Shown here: positions 28,985 through 29,056 of the stretch, piece after piece
Position numbering within the stretch: position 1 is the stretch's first letter
Layout of the letters: each line of letters begins with the position of its first letter
Source: a virus
Length of the DNA: 29,056 bases
Virus record (IMG/VR): IMGVR_UViG_3300033149_004223
Location: 1-29,056 of that record
Strand: one strand, 5' to 3'
Made by a program: the position numbers and the translations under genes
The notes under the pieces: generated by a model
The model's database searches: none
What the model was told of the DNA's origin: nothing
Seen by the model: the letters and a program-made list of their open reading frames with translations, nothing else

Positions 28985-29056
28985 GACAGATAACATCCAA
29001 GAAAGAGGAAGAGGTCCGCGATATGGATTGTGCGGTTGAAAGCGAAGGCATGCACT
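28985..29056. other. Probable host flank beyond the prophage end
   Basis: The plus strand has an open frame here (RQITSKKEEEVRDMDCAVES by translation) to the window edge, with purine-rich codons unlike the adjacent phage end. It is likely part of a host gene interrupted by the phage, but it is too short to identify. Confidence 0.4.

Overview
The window is most of a Mu-like (transposable) Caudoviricetes prophage. It is read almost entirely on the minus strand, with the prophage's left (immunity) end at the right side of the window. The transposition, head-assembly and lysis genes are of the Mu family: MuA-type transposase, MuB-type ATPase, Gam, GemA/gp16, gp25- to gp31-like genes, gp36- and gp37-like genes, and an I-type protease with nested scaffold. 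The tail genes are those of a long non-contractile tail (tube, frameshifted chaperone, 894-residue tape measure, Dit-like protein, hub) and no sheath gene is seen. This resembles the B3/D3112 type of mosaic. GC-rich coding DNA and tandem 7-9 bp repeats at gene borders suggest a proteobacterial or Desulfobacterota-like host, but the host cannot be named from this sequence.

Layout from right to left, the direction of most transcription. Bases from about 28,985 to 29,056 look like host DNA. Bases 28,823-28,960 hold repeated TTGTCGCA motifs and four 10-bp repeats, which I read as the transposase-binding end of the phage. Bases 28,792-27,138 carry plus-strand lysogeny genes: an S24 repressor, a small membrane protein, and a 56-residue protein paired with a SLATT-like two-TM protein. 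Bases 26,895-27,137 form the genetic switch. Bases 26,894-17,315 are the early operon (Ner-like regulator, MuA, MuB, Gam, GemA and many small proteins). Within it, a protein with RAMP/Cas7-like sequence hallmarks (19,064-19,675) is followed directly by about 420 nt of non-coding DNA built of a 5-bp quasi-repeat, GYNNN, read in the direction of transcription. A strong minus-strand promoter embedded in a perfect 14-bp dyad, with a terminator just downstream, separates the early from the late genes at about 17.3 kb.

The late operon runs from 17,119 to the left edge in order: lysozyme, holin-like, gp25-like, gp26-like, small terminase, large terminase, portal, gp30-like head protein (with an in-frame UGA where a Cys is expected), gp31-like, protease/scaffold, decoration protein, major capsid, head-tail connectors, tail tube, chaperones with a -1 slippery site, tape measure, Dit-like protein, and a tail hub cut by the window edge.

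The most striking item is the RAMP-like gene plus pentamer array. Next in interest are the promoter-dyad-terminator leader, the UGA in the gp30-like gene, and a 25-bp internal near-copy of the phage-end motif at 20.3 kb.
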